From Triops longicaudatus (Eukaryota; Arthropoda; Branchiopoda; Notostraca; Triopsidae): a stretch of DNA of 64,000 nucleotides. The position numbers were made by a program, and so were the translations under genes. Shown in pieces: positions 33,293 to 47,200 of the stretch. The stretch is taken from contig JAGQDJ010000029.1 of NCBI GenBank assembly GCA_022885665.1, positions 1-64,000 on the forward strand. The letters are read 5' to 3'. The first letter of the stretch is position 1, and each line of letters begins with the position of its first letter. Under the pieces are notes generated by a model. It had not been told where the DNA came from. It did no database searches and saw nothing but the letters and a program-made list of their open reading frames with translations.

Positions 33293-36200
33293 TTACGGGG
33301 ATAGTTGAGGAATGCAATTCCATTGGTTTCGAGGTATCACGGTAGCATTCGGACAGGAGATGGTACACCAATGGCCTTCGTAGTAAATAACGGGGCTTCG
33401 TGCAGTTAGCGTCAACAACTGATTCGTTTTAGGATCGCGGTATTCAATTACAACTTCGTTCGCGGGTGGAACTAACGCAGTTCGCTCACAAACTGGTGTG
33501 GTTACTGAAAGAGGATTTGAATCTTCTCCACTTTGAAGGGTAAAATGGGATGAGTCGTCGTAACGTGACGTCGTTACGCTTTGTTGTGGAGCAAGTTCGG
33601 CTGTTTTTGTGGTATTGGAATTGACAGTGCTTGACGACAAATCGGTCACAAACGGCTGCAAATCGGATTCTCCGTGTAACTCTTGGCCGTGGATATCGGG
33701 GATTACTGCGGTTGTTTGTTCAGCTGAAGCAGCACTTGTTGTGGGTTTTGGGTGATATGGGGCGGAGTTGCTGCTAAGTGAGTATTCCGAAGAGATATTC
33801 TCAACGCTTTCAGAAATGGACCACACTGGCTTTGCAAGACAGGGTTGCAGGTCGTAAAAAAGGCCAAGTTTGTTATAGTAAGCTTGCTTCTCCAAATCTC
33901 CCAAGTGAGAAATTTGCTCTTCAGTCCATCCCTTTAATTAAAACAACAAACATTCCTTTTATTACACTGCACTTATTGAATACTTAATGATGTTTAATAA
34001 CCAATTTAAAGTGCGTAAAACCGTAACTGATACATTACCTTTTGAAAAAACTTTATTTGGGAGAACGTTTATAATGGAAAACTTTTATCAGGTTTTATAA
34101 CAAAAATAAAGAGAGAGAAAAAGAAAGAAAAGAACAAAGAATATGGATTTTGCGGATTTCCTACGAGAGTATTTACAATGGAAATCTACCTTGAGTACTT
34201 CACTCGGAATGTTACTGATGACATCAACACTTAGGCCACTGAAAGCTGTTGCCGGTACGTGATGCCAATCTTCTGCACTCAGTCCAGCCCACAAATATCC
34301 GTAATACGCTACGTCTTTAGACGAAACAGTTGCCCACATACTTTGATCAACGATTTGGGATAGCAAAAATCTCTTCTCCGACGCAGTACACGCTTTCGTC
34401 TTATCAAATAATTTCAAAGGTACTTTACTGTGGAAAGAAAACATAATAATAATAATTGTAAAAATTAATTCAGGTAATAATACACTAAGGAAAAGCTTGA
34501 AAGCAAAATACTGTAAAAAAAAATCACCTCCAAGCTTCGTGGTCAATGCCCATTCGCGTAATATCGTCCATATTTAGAGCGCAAACAAAAGTGCCTGCAT
34601 CGCTTAGAAGTTGTGGTGCTGTTCTTACCCCCCCGGCGATGAGATAGTCTAGCAAAACCCTGGCTTGGTCGCTGCGCCACTCGTATTTGTTAAATACCGG
34701 CAAATAAAAGCCGAAAAGATCGCCTACTACTTGGACTGATCGGGGTTCACGTCCACCCTGCAACAGAAGCCTATTTTTCTCCTCGAAACTGAGTCTTAAT
34801 TCTTCAGGAGAAATTCCGTTCATGACCGATCTCAAACTGGCTAACGTGCTCGTCTGTATTGGGTTGCCCGCGAAATGGGGCCCTATGACAGTTTTCCATA
34901 AGTGTTCTGCTACAACGCGTGGAGCTTGTATCCGCGTTAGCCCAAGTGTTCTCACGCACAATAGCAGTTGGTCGGGCTCCCAAGGCTGGTTGTCCGCCAA
35001 CAGATTTAACGCTGCCCCGATGCCGGCGACTTCTATCATCATGGGGCATTTTGAGTGCGGATCCGGGAAGAAACGTTCGATCTGGAAGGTGAACATTCGG
35101 TCGAGATCCTCCGACCAGGATGCCTCGTCTCCAGAAGCGAGATTGCAAACTTTTTTGTGAAGTTTGTTCAGTTGGTCACGGCATGTGGGCAAAATATGTA
35201 ACCAATTCATACTAGCATCTTCTCGAAGCTGCTCTACGTCTTCTTGCAATAACACCGTTACCATGCATCCAATTTCCCTAGAATAAAAAGAAGATTAATA
35301 AACACCAGATTAGTAAATATATCGAAGAAAACAACACGCAAAACAACAAAAACACACGGGTGAAATAAAAACAAATTAAATAAATGTAAAGAAAGTGGAT
35401 AAAACTAGGAGTAGCGTAACACCAGTAGCATTACTAGAGGCGCTGATGGAGACACCAGCCAAGTTGGGAGGAGTGTCTTTTTATCTATGGCTCACGGTTC
35501 ACTTATCAGCAGTGCTGTATTTGTTTCACAACTTTCGCTGTTTCCATCTTCAATTTTCTTACATCTAACTAGTGTTAGCCAACTTGCAAACATTATGGCA
35601 TTACTCATAGAAAAAGAAGACGAAATTTGTGAGACACGTACGAAACCAATACTTGTAAACATAAACAAACTCCCAAACACTTGGTTGCTTGCATACGAGT
35701 GCCTCTAGTGGCATAACCAAGAATACTATCACGGAATAAGCCCGGTTAGGTAAATGCATGAGTGCTTCTTTTTTTCTTAACAAAGTATGAAATGAAAGTG
35801 TAACAAACAATATACTTACTGAACAGTAACTCGAGTCCATTCTTGCACTGGCGGGTACAAATCAAGGATACGTTGACGTAATGCAGCGCGTTTGGCTTGG
35901 TTAGCGCATTGGGGGGTGATGCTGGGTCCGTGGAGGTCCAGGAAAAGTTGGAAGCTAGCGACTGGGATTTGGAGTATAAAATCAGCTTCTAAATAAGGCG
36001 CCAAGCCTCCCAGAGTGCCATATACGTTTTCGTCCAGCTGTAGATTTTCCATGTCGGCGTAACAATGTAGTCCAGTCTCCGCTAGCTTGCTGAGGTGATA
36101 ACCATTGGCACAAGACAGGTCCAAGTTCCCCAGAAAGCTAAAAAGATCGTAACAACGCTGCTTGCCATGGAATTCGTACACGAAGCTCTCAAAGGATTCG

Positions 36201-39200
36201 ATCGAAAAGGCCAAAAGCGCTTCACGGGCATGCATGAGGTCAAAACGATCCATTGCAAACAAAACTTCGGTATCAGTCCAGTTACTGGCCAAATCCCTCT
36301 TTTCTGCTATGGATTGAGCTACGCGGGCCGCAAAGCTGCAGAGCGTATGGGACGCGATAGGCACATCATGATCCAGGTAGAGGTCGACGATATCTAAGGG
36401 AGCTTCTTCGATCGAGTCGGATGTGACGAGTTCCGCGATGTCTGAGGCGTGTTCGGCAAGATCGGGACTTAAAAGAACGGCATTTAAGTTGTCTTCTAAT
36501 GCGAGACGGCTGAGGGCGTCGTAAGGCGTGTCAGCTAGCTCGATGATGGTGAGCGCAGGTGACAAGGTTTGGAGTTGGTCTTTCGAGTACTCAACAGTTT
36601 TAGGTGTAGGAGGCATCACAGGCGGGAAGCGGGCAGCGACGATGTCACGCCATACATCAGGGCTTATATCGTCGCGCGCGCTTTGGCGAGGAAAATTGGC
36701 GATGTACACGAGACTATCTACAACATTGGAAGGTGGAGTGGTCTTCTTAGCTACGCCCCGTTTCAGTTTGGAGTAGTACGTAGGGGACCTAACAGTCTTT
36801 ACTGCACTCATTCTAGGAAATGATTGAGTAAATGTACTTTAAGCTCTTGCATGTGTGTATAATAGCTTACAGTGTAGACCAAGGCTTATCTGCGAGTTGG
36901 GTGTCGGTTAAATCGGACAGGACAGGGGAGGCACCAATGTTTTGCATAATTTGCGCGATATGCGAATCCACTCGTACAGGAAGCTAGAAAAGCAGATTTT
37001 AAGATGGCAAGACCAGTACACGGTAAAATTTGAAACAAACTTGAAAAAGATCCAAAGAAAACCAGGTCTTTAAAACAAATTTATAAAAGAAATACACTAG
37101 TAAGAAGTATGCAGGCGCATAAAAAAGAAAGAAAATCAGGATATAAGAAACCTTCAGTTCTTATCGACTTCCTTCGATATTTCATAAAAATTCTGCAAGG
37201 AAATAATGAAAACAAGACAAAAGAAGACAACGAATTAAAACTAAGCATACCTGATCACGCGTTTCAAGAAGAACCTCAGTGCTGCCATTCATCGACGCTA
37301 CGGTATCCCATAGCCTTGCGACGACACTTTTGGGCGTATCGGTGTCATTGGCGCGATGTGCGAGAACGTTTTCCAAAACGGGTACCGGTACTTCGTCATC
37401 CAAGAGATGAGCCTCGAGAAATGCTTCCAATAAAGGACTCGGCATCTCTTCCCAGAACTCAGCTGGCAACTCAGACCAATCTTCGCTCAATAACGTAACA
37501 GCCATTCCTGTGTCCAATTCTCCCTCAAAATCCTTTAGCCTGTCAAACATTAAAAACATTTAAAAAATATCCTTTGCATTTGATGACAGTTCTTTGCAAC
37601 GCTCAATAAAACTCTGTTGCCTTGATAACGACAAAATTTCGTCCCAAAGAACCAGGACACAAATCGGGTTTTTCTCGTAAAACGTAAAATTTTTTAAAAT
37701 AAATAAATAAAAAAATAACACAAAAATCCCTTACTCGCGTGCAATACGAGAAGCACGTTTCGAAAGTACCAAAGGCGACCCGAAGTGAAAATCTGAACCA
37801 TTAAATACCACTTCCGGCGTCAGGGTACGATTCAGACACTGTACTGGGACTACTATAAAATAGAAATTCAAAGTAATTAAAATTAAGTAAATAAATAAAG
37901 CAAAACAATAACTGAAAACTGAACGCAAACATTGAAAAATGGAAATATTTTAAATGCAAAAATACTCAAAAAGATACAAAATATACTTGTTGATCCGTCG
38001 CTCTCCTTCACCGCAGCATCTTTCGTATCACTTGGCACCTCATATCCGTGTAAACTGAGCAGCAGGAGTCCATCTATGGGGAGCGATTTCAAGACATCTT
38101 CGGGGAGACGCTCTCGAACTTCGCTATGGATCGCTTGTAACGATTCGGGGCGCAAAGTCTTGAATTCCGTCGCGTCCAAGCCCAGTACCACGAAGCCCAA
38201 CGCTTCCGTTTCCAAGCTATCCCACGTATCCGGCGTACCAATGGCTTCCTGCGCCATGTCCGCCATTACTTCTAGTTGTTCGTAAGAACACGTCTCCAAG
38301 CTAGAAAAGAAATGCGCTCCCAGTTTCCTACGAGTGACGAATAGAAAACGAGGACAATAAATATCCATTATTACGGACGCCATCATATGTATTTTCACCC
38401 ATAATGCGTTTAACTATCTTAACGAAAATACAATATTCCCTATGTTTAAACCATGACATGAACAAATATTACTTTTAGCTATAAAATCTATAACTAATAG
38501 TTTAATATTAAAATAGTTAAAAAATAATTTAATTAATTCAGCAAAATATTAACTCGAATATTACTTCAAAGTTTCGGGTGTCAGGATAGCTTTGATTTGC
38601 TTCACGCTAAGCCCACAAGTAATCCCGCCCAACAACTCGATTTGGTACGGATCGGTCGGAATGCGTTTGTTGTTACTGTTAAGTACTGCTTGGGCTAATG
38701 CTTTGACCTGCTCCGGTTTCCATCCTTTGGTCGATCCCAGTGCACCAATAGCGTCCCAGGAACTGAGATTCAAGTTTTTCAAATGCCACAAAGGTATACC
38801 CAACGCTACCCGTCCTAGTCCGGTCAGAACGTCCGCCGGTACGTTTTCAGGCACGCCAAACTTGCAACGGATAATTCCCCAAATCGCGTGCCCTTCTTCT
38901 GGCGTCATTTGTGGATTTTCGGCCAAAAATACCGGCTCCAAGCATTCCATGAGCTCATTGTAAGATAATTTCGCCCATTGCGTCTTGTCATACGACGCGC
39001 TGCCGCCAAACGCCACCTCATTACATGTCAAACTTTCGTATTTCAGGTTCTTGCCCTCAATACTCGCAGCTTGTTCCGCCCTCTGGCGTGCTAAGCGTTG
39101 AACAACTTGCCGGAAAACGTCGTCCGGGTCCTCTTCAATCAACTGACCCTCGTGGTGCTCGGATACCGCAGTAGATGGCGTTATATACAAGTTATTGCCT

Positions 39201-42200
39201 TGGGCAGTGGCGCAAAAATTCGTTGTTACTACATGTTTAGCCTGCGCCAAGCACGCAGACCACAAAGGTAACATTTCCCGCAGTTCCACTGGCGTTAAAC
39301 GACGAGACAAAACATAATGATCGTCCGGTTTGAGTAAAGTTGCTAAACAACCAATTTCTCGTAAAGAAGTAACGTTCCAGTGGTAAACAGGACCCCAGGT
39401 TTGTACCATAAAATGGTACAAATAGCCTCGGGCTACAGTGTTTCGGCACGCAGGGTACGTAACAGCGACGTCCGCGGGTGACACGGAGCGTTGTTTGAAA
39501 ATAAATCGGAAAAGCTCTCTAGGTAGCGCTGCGTAGGCATGTGCTGGCAGGAAATAAATCAAAGCCTGCAACTGAACCACGTTTTCTAGCGTAATGTGAG
39601 TCGTGTTAACCTTAAAGCACGTAACGGCTTGCGCAGCGAGGACGCTGAGTTCCTCGTAGGTATAATCAACCAAATCCGTGTGGATTAAAGCTTGAAAAAA
39701 GGCGGGACAGGTCTGAGGCCGAGAGCGTAAATAATATTCAATGCTCAAAGGGTGAAAGGAAAGCAAAAGCTGGCGCGAGATAGTAAAATGCGATGGTTCC
39801 ATTGCTACCAATAATTCGGTTTCCGACGCGTTGAGACGCACGCCCACCCATTGGTGCAAACGAGGCAGGAAACAGGTGTGTAAGCTACGTGGGAGGGGCC
39901 AAGAGGGACGTGTCAGGTAGTCGATGACGTCACTCAACGGAGCTTCCATCACCATATGGCAGGTAAAGACGGCTTGAGTGGGAGGAGCGTGGTCGGTGAA
40001 ACAAGTGTTATAATAGTTTATTACGGATTTGAGCGTTGGGAGCGAACTGCGAACGAACTCAGGTCGCGAGATACATGAACTTGTGTTGATGATGTCCCCA
40101 AGATGCGTGACGTTCTCTAAGGATACGTAGGGCATTAAATCGGTGACGCCTTCAACCGGGAGGTGACGAACTAACGCTGCGAGCTGGGAGGGGCCTAATT
40201 CGGTCGTGACTTGGTTCCAGTCTTCCGCTGGACGAGAAGTACCGTTTTCGAGCAATTCGGTGCTAGGGGTCAAAGGTAGGTACGACGTTGGTATGGTCTG
40301 GGCGTCAAAGTGGGTTTGGACAGAGGATTTTAAGGCAGCGAGGTCTTGGGAGGTGAGACGATGTGATTTGACCAGTTCTTCCAAGGCATCGGGGGTAAGT
40401 TGGCCCTTGTCGGCTAAGGTACGGAGATCTTGGGTACTGAGGGCAGAGAGGGCGGGGCCAGTGGCGAGTAGGGACTTATAGTCTTCGTCGTGGAGGAAAC
40501 GGTAGACGACCCAACGTGCGAAGGGCGAAGCTGGGTACGCTTTGGCTAATTCGATCAGAGAAGGCGTGACGGATGGATCTTGGGTGTTGGAATGAGGAAT
40601 GCTAGCCAAGGCGGTGTACGAGAGGTAAGGAATCAAGGGCCGGATGGAGGATAAAAGGTCAAGCATGTCTTGAGGGTTTAACTGGGACCATTCAACGTTC
40701 GGACGCAGGAGGTTTAACAAGTAAGCACCCTGATCAGGGTCCAAGTGTAGTTCAACTTTACCATCCAACCATTGTTTTACCTGAATAATTATGAAATATT
40801 AGTAAAACTTTTGACAAGCTGAAATAGCTACTTTTAGAGATATTTCATAACTTTTACTTTTTTTAGTACAGTTTCTGCATAATTCAACATTAATGCAATT
40901 AATTTAGAAAAACAGAACGGTTCAATTAGGTTACCATGTCTTCAGGGAAGTCGCCTAAATCATTCTCAAGAAAGGCTTGGCGGATTGGGTTACCATCATC
41001 CTCTGGTAGGTAGACAATCTGGTTCCATTGCCGGAGTTCGGACGGATTTAAGTTGGTTGCCGATTCATGTACCGCGGCTTTCAATGCCGTGCTAAACAAG
41101 TTTAAATCAAGAATATAAAATTTTATTTTTTAAATTATTTCTTTTTTTTCAGTATACCTTGCTTACGGAATTCCATTTTATTTACTTTTTGATTTCATGT
41201 GTTCGTATTTTATGACTAATTTGTCAATATACTTACGTGTCATTGAGCAATTCGGTAGCGTGGAGAAAAAAGGGTGCTGGCAAAGCTTGCTTAGCTGACT
41301 CCGGGATCTCGAGGTCTGTTGTATTGGTATCCTCTTTCACCTTTTCAAGCAAGTTGGTAGCAGCCACAGCGCCTAGAGTTTGCGATTGGGCCACGTAATT
41401 GAAGAGATGTGTGAAGAGCGAGTTGTTCCTTGTCGCTGGAGAAGCGTTCTAAAAGCGAATAAAGTCATAAGAAATTTTGGTCAATATTAGTAAATGATTA
41501 CACGTGTGTTTGTCATACACGTGTGTGTATTATTATTTATTATTATTGTATGACGTCATGGACTGCAAATTTCTGTGCAAGGCATTTTTTAAAAGAAAAA
41601 TCTGAATCTTACTTGTACTATGGACGCAAGAAAAGCTAACGGTATTTCTTTCCACGAATCAGGAGGAAAGGCAGAAATTCCGTGTTGTAAGTAATCTATT
41701 ATTTTGTCCGCCGGAACGCCAGCCATGGCACAGTAACTGCGCAAAAAAGACACGCATGAGAACGAAATGTATAAATAATTAAATTAGTAATGGATTAACA
41801 CATGTTTGAAAGGATTAAGAAATTCAAAAAAAGTGGCGAAACCAAACACCATATATTCAATAATAAAAAAACGGAAAAAGTAAACGGTTTTAATTTCAGA
41901 ATCGAAATTTGGAGAACAAATTTAGAAAATTTTAAAATTTAAAAAATTTATTAAATTAAAGTGAATCAGACCGAGAAATAACTTGACAAAATGGTCGTAA
42001 TTCAAGTGAAAAAATGTGGGGGAAAATCCTACTTGTTTTCAAGAGCGAAACGTTCCTCGGGGGTTGTTCCACACGTCCGAAGTTGTGTCTCCAATGTGCC
42101 GTTGTCGACTTGGATAATAACCTGTACCACCGGACAAGATTCTTCGACTTCTCTTTTATGAATCACGGAGGGTAGCGCATAAGGTTCAAACGGAGGGACA

Positions 42201-42669
42201 TGTTCTGAGACCAACAACGAAAACTGCAGCACGAGGCAAGTAGCTACTGTAAAACAAACGTAACAATGAAATTTTCATGAAAAATTACGATAAACAGCGG
42301 CAACAATGAACATTTTATATGAAATTAGGATTCAAATATGGGCAATAATGAAAATGTCAATGTAATACTCCACAGTAAAACTCCGTTTTTACGGATTCTC
42401 ATCTTTCTATCAGAAATATCGTCAGAAACGGCTTAAGGCAGTCTGCTAATTTCAACATATGTAGCAAATTATTTCAAACTAACAGAGGATGGAGTTGTTT
42501 CGGGCTAATGCGACTTTACTTAGATTGCAACAATGAACGTTGTATGACTTTACCAGCTTTCAAACAGCTATGAGGCGAATTTTGCATTAATAATAAATAA
42601 AATAATATGTACGGAACAATTACCTAATATACATGACTGCCTAGAGGCAGTGTACCCACGTAACCGCAT
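33293..42669 (-). CDS. Large secreted mesothelin/otoancorin/stereocilin-like protein
   Basis: Fourteen minus-strand exons: 42624-42669, 42033-42246, 41613-41736, 41237-41448, 40935-41091, 38565-40780, 37987-38300, 37735-37852, 37251-37539, 36871-36983, 35820-36812, 34528-35277, 34190-34427 and 33293-33931. All junctions keep frame, giving 2140 residues. Residues 1 to about 29 form a signal peptide (CILVATCLVLQFSLLVSE). The body is made of degenerate helical repeats with recurring patterns such as GWKPEQVKALAQAV, IELLGGITCGLSVKQI, CSYEQLEVMADMAQ and CTASEKRFLLSQIV. These are typical of the mesothelin superfamily of superhelical extracellular proteins. The last exon is a Ser/Thr-rich tail ending in a Cys cluster (WCTISCPNATVIPRNQWNC). 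No hydrophobic C-terminal GPI signal or TM segment is seen, so it is probably secreted. Family membership rests on pattern, not on a search; the role is unknown. Confidence 0.7.
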
Positions 42670-44202
42670 TGCACAAGCAAAGGCCAGTCACACCATGCTT
42701 TTTCAACAATGAAAACTGAAATATGTGAAATACGTCTGCCCGTTACGCAGTTTCAGTGGCGAATGATTGTTGCCGGTGTTCCAGGCCTAGCCTTCTTTTA
42801 AATAAACTTGGGCTCTCTCAGCGCTTGACGTAATAATGAAATCCTGTGTCGAATTCATTCTTGTCAACAGTGAATTCGGACACCTTATATACGCCGCATT
42901 AAAACGCTCGAGAACTACATATAACTAAATGGATTTTCTTTTTATTAAAAATGTAATATACTACTAAACTTATACTGAAGTACTGCACGAAAAAAAAATC
43001 GTACTAAGACGCGATGTGGCTCTCCATTCTAGACATTAGGACTATAACGACTTTTTGGCATGAATTTCAACGATGATGAAAAAAATATGAAAAATAACGA
43101 AAAAGTCATGCATATCCCTGCAAAAACTCCCTATTTTTTATTATTCAAATAATGACACTACTGTTAGTCATTCTCTATTAAAGTCAAAAGTATAGTTCTA
43201 ACGTTAAATATCACTGCACTGCCAATTTTATACGAAGCATGTTAAAAGAATGGTCTTTAAAAGAAAAAGAAGCTAGAGTACACAGAATGATGAAAACGAC
43301 TCGAAAATTCCTCTTAGAAACGCATATCAATGGCAATAAATTGATATTGTCCCGTTTAGTGTCATAAGATAACGGCAAAAAGTATTGATTGCTTTTTTTA
43401 TTAATTTAATCTTATTTCATTATTTTTTTAAACTCATTTGCCTTTATCGTACCTTACTAGTTAGCCTCAGAAGTCAAAGTATACATTTACGACATCGTGG
43501 CCATTATTGTTTGTTAATCAAAGAGATTTATCATACATAGGACAGCAACAAATAGTTATTGCGAGTCCAACAGTAAAACTTCTTTGACATGCTAGAACCA
43601 AGTTCCCACATTTCAACCCCAACTCACGGAAATGGCCACATTCGTTACCATTGCTTTAAATTCTTTGTACTTTCATAGATTCGACCGTATATCTGTAAAA
43701 TGATTGCTTTGTCTGGTATGCAAAAGCCCTGTGAGCAACATATCTTACGTCATTTTATCCCAATTTATTTTTATTTCCTAAAAGTGCATCTCCCGGTTGT
43801 CATTGTGTGCTTTTTAAAGCTCCCGCCGCAAAGCTTGAACCTGATTGGTTATCTAACAACTGGCCTAGTCAAATGCATTCAAGGTCATTTTTAAAAGTAA
43901 TATTCTTTGATTGCTCAAAAAGTTAACTAAATTCGCAGAATTCTTACGGAAGTATTGAATTTTTGCAATTTGTGTGTACAGTTTTGATAAGCAAAAAAGA
44001 TTTAATTCAAACGCAAGTATACTGATTTGAGTTAACTTCCTGTCATTACAACCAAACCATGTCTCTTTTGCTTCGCAGGTTGGGGGGAGCACACACTGTC
44101 CTACTCAGCCAAGCCGTTTCCAAAGTCTCGAACGGGCATTTCAGTGGAAACTCATATTTATCTGTGTTAAATTATTGTTCATCCTCTTTACCCGAATCAG
44201 AC
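42670..44202. other. Divergent promoter region, mesothelin-like and DDX5-like
   Basis: The stretch of 1.5 kb lies between two start codons that point apart. It is A/T-rich and contains no exon or clear promoter motif that I can support. Confidence 0.5.
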
Positions 44203-47200
44203 ATGTCCTTCAGAGATCGCAAGTAAGTTGTCATTATTTTATTCACAATTATTTCGTTGAGAAATCCCTGCTTTCCTATGCTTGCCCAACGCCATTTTGT
44301 TTCGTACCCTTCTCTTTGTCTCAGTTCAGTAACCTTGGTCTTTGTCCCTCTAAATCTGTTCGCGTTTTTCTGCATACCGAAAATTTTAAGATTTTAATTC
44401 AATTAACCTGTTTGACTACGAAACTGTCACTGTCATGGTTTCAAACATATTAATCTCAAAGTCGCGTGATAAGCAAGCATTCCCTTCCAATTCTGTTCTG
44501 TACCTCTGCAAGTGCCTTAAAATCGCATTATTCCGTACTCTTGAAATTACCCCTATTTCAAGCGTCTCCGTTGAATGCGTATAGCAACCACGTGGGGTTT
44601 AATTAGCCTATCTTGCTTGTGCAAGACGGTGCCAGTCAACCTCGCACATTACTCGCATATCATACACGTGTATGTCTTGAAATTCGCCATGACCCTTTGT
44701 AGTTTACTCGTCTACCATAATTGTATTAAAATAGTTTCTAAACGATAGCATTTCATAGTGTTATTTCTAAGATTTTTTTTTCTAACAAATTTAGCTTGCA
44801 ATGGGAATTTCTATAGGCAATTTATAAAGATTTCCTTAGGAAAAAACTTGGTCAATATATTTCTTGGAGCTTTTCGTAATCTTTTTACGTAGTCTTTAGT
44901 TTTTCTTGTATTTAAATAGTAACTATCTTTAAAGTTTGGCATTGACGCGTTTTATCGTAATTTTCATTATTGCTGCTTCACTAAGTCTGTTTAATTGTGT
45001 GAAAATACTAAGATTATATAAAAATGCTAAAAATTGTTTTTTCTTTATCTAGTGGTCGTGATGAACGCAACGGCTTTGGTAGCCGTGGTGGTTTCGGCGG
45101 TGGAGGTTACGGCAGTCGTGGAGGCGGCGGTGGTGGTTTCGGTGGCCGTGGAGGCGGCAGCCACCGTGGAGGCCGTGAAGATTTCAAGAACAAGCAACCC
45201 GGTGGCGGCTTGCGCAAACCCCGCTGGGATCCGGCTGATTTGCAGCCCTTTGAAAAGAATTTCTATCAACCGCACCCAGCCGTTGCTAATCGTTTGCCTC
45301 AAGAAGTAGAAGCCTACCGAGCTGAGAAAGAAATGACCATCAAAGGACCCAATCCACCCAACCCTATCACTCGGTTCGAGGAAGGCAATTTCCCCGATTA
45401 CGTTATGCATGAAATTAGGTAATATATCCTTTTACACCCCATCCTTACCTTTTTTATTTCGAAATGAGGACAAGTTCTTAAATTAGTGACAATTTTCCGT
45501 GGACAACCTTATACGCTATTCTGAATTCGTTTTTCTTTTAAAAAATATTTTTTTTGAAAACTTCGCGTATTAATGAAAATATTTTTTCTTGCAGGCGTCA
45601 AGGATTTAAGGAACCGACTGCCATTCAAGCCCAAGGTTGGCCCATTGCCCTTAGCGGAAGAAATATGGTCGGCATTGCCATGACCGGTTCAGGCAAAACC
45701 TTAGCTGTAAGTTTCGTAGCATTGGAAATGAGAAATTAATGGTTAGTGACATTCTAATGATCTTTCTTATTTATTTTTCTTTGGTTCCTTGTAGTATACT
45801 TTACCAGCCATTGTTCATATTAATCATCAACCCTATTTGCAACGCGGTGATGGACCAATTGCGTTAGTCTTGGCCCCAACGCGTGAATTAGCCCAACAAA
45901 TTCAAGCTGTAGCTACAGAATTCGGATCTTCGTCCAAAATCCGCAACACTTGCGTGTTCGGAGGTGCTCCTCGAGGACCACAAGTAATATATGATTAATT
46001 AACCTTATTTTTGTGTATTTGTTTTTCGTGATATTTCACCCTCCATTTCTTGGCACCTTGTTAACTTCGATATGAGTTCAAGGTGAATGTTTTTACGGAG
46101 GAATAGTAAGAAAAGAAAAGGGGAATGTTGCCTTCGGTGTCTAAACTAATGAAACAGTTAGATTCCATCCTCTGACTTCCCTACACTTTATAAAATAAAC
46201 ACTTAATTAAACAAAACGTGGGAAAATGTTCTCATTTTCTAAATACTTGCCGATGAGTCATTACTTTTAAACTTCCATTTACTCGTAGTTGGTCCTAATC
46301 AAGATTTAAGTTAATAATTTTTAATAGTTGCTATACGTATTTATTACAGTTCATTAGAGAACCTTACTTTCATTGTTTCATACTACATCTGTTTCATTAT
46401 TTCTAGTTCATATTTTGAATATTATTCTTTCAGCGTGATCTGGGAACATTGTGAACATTTTACTTAGTTATAATTTTCGTAATTCAAACATTTACAGAAA
46501 TGCTAAATTTTCTGTTTGTTTTCTGTAGGCACGTGACTTGGAACGTGGTGTTGAAATTTGCATTGCCACGCCTGGTCGCTTGATTGATTTTCTGGAGTCG
46601 GGCAAGACGAATTTGCGTCGTTGCACTTATTTAGTGTTAGATGAAGCAGATCGGATGTTGGACATGGGTTTCGAGCCTCAAATTCGCAAGATTTTGGAGC
46701 AAATTCGCCCCGATCGGCAAACGCTTATGTGGTCCGCTACCTGGCCCAAGGAAGTACGTCAACTTGCCGAAGAATTCTTGCAAGATTATATCCAAATCAA
46801 CATTGGCTCACTCACCTTGTCTGCCAACCACAACATTCTCCAAATCATTGATGTCTGCCAAGAACATGAAAAGGAAAACAAGTAAGCCGTCATCAAGTCA
46901 TCTACTCTTTTACCATATCATTCATCTCATTCTCAAGAATTCGTCAACCAGGAGTTACACATTTCACGTTTACGACATTCGCCCACAAATTGTAAAGAAA
47001 ACTTGCCTAAATCGACATAATCGTCCATATTATTGGTTAAGAGAGCTAACACTGGCCAAACAATCTTTAGACTTTGATAGACTTTGAAGTTTCTATTTCT
47101 GTTCACACATTTAATCGTTCATATTGTGAGTTTTACTGTAATTTCTTTAAATCGATAATGTCGGTCTAGGGAGGTATTAGTATTGGATATCGCGTTCGTT

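Noticed and set aside
45045..45410. Minus-strand Ala/Thr-rich open frame
   Set aside because: It is the complement of the Gly-rich RGG region and first helicase block, not a gene.
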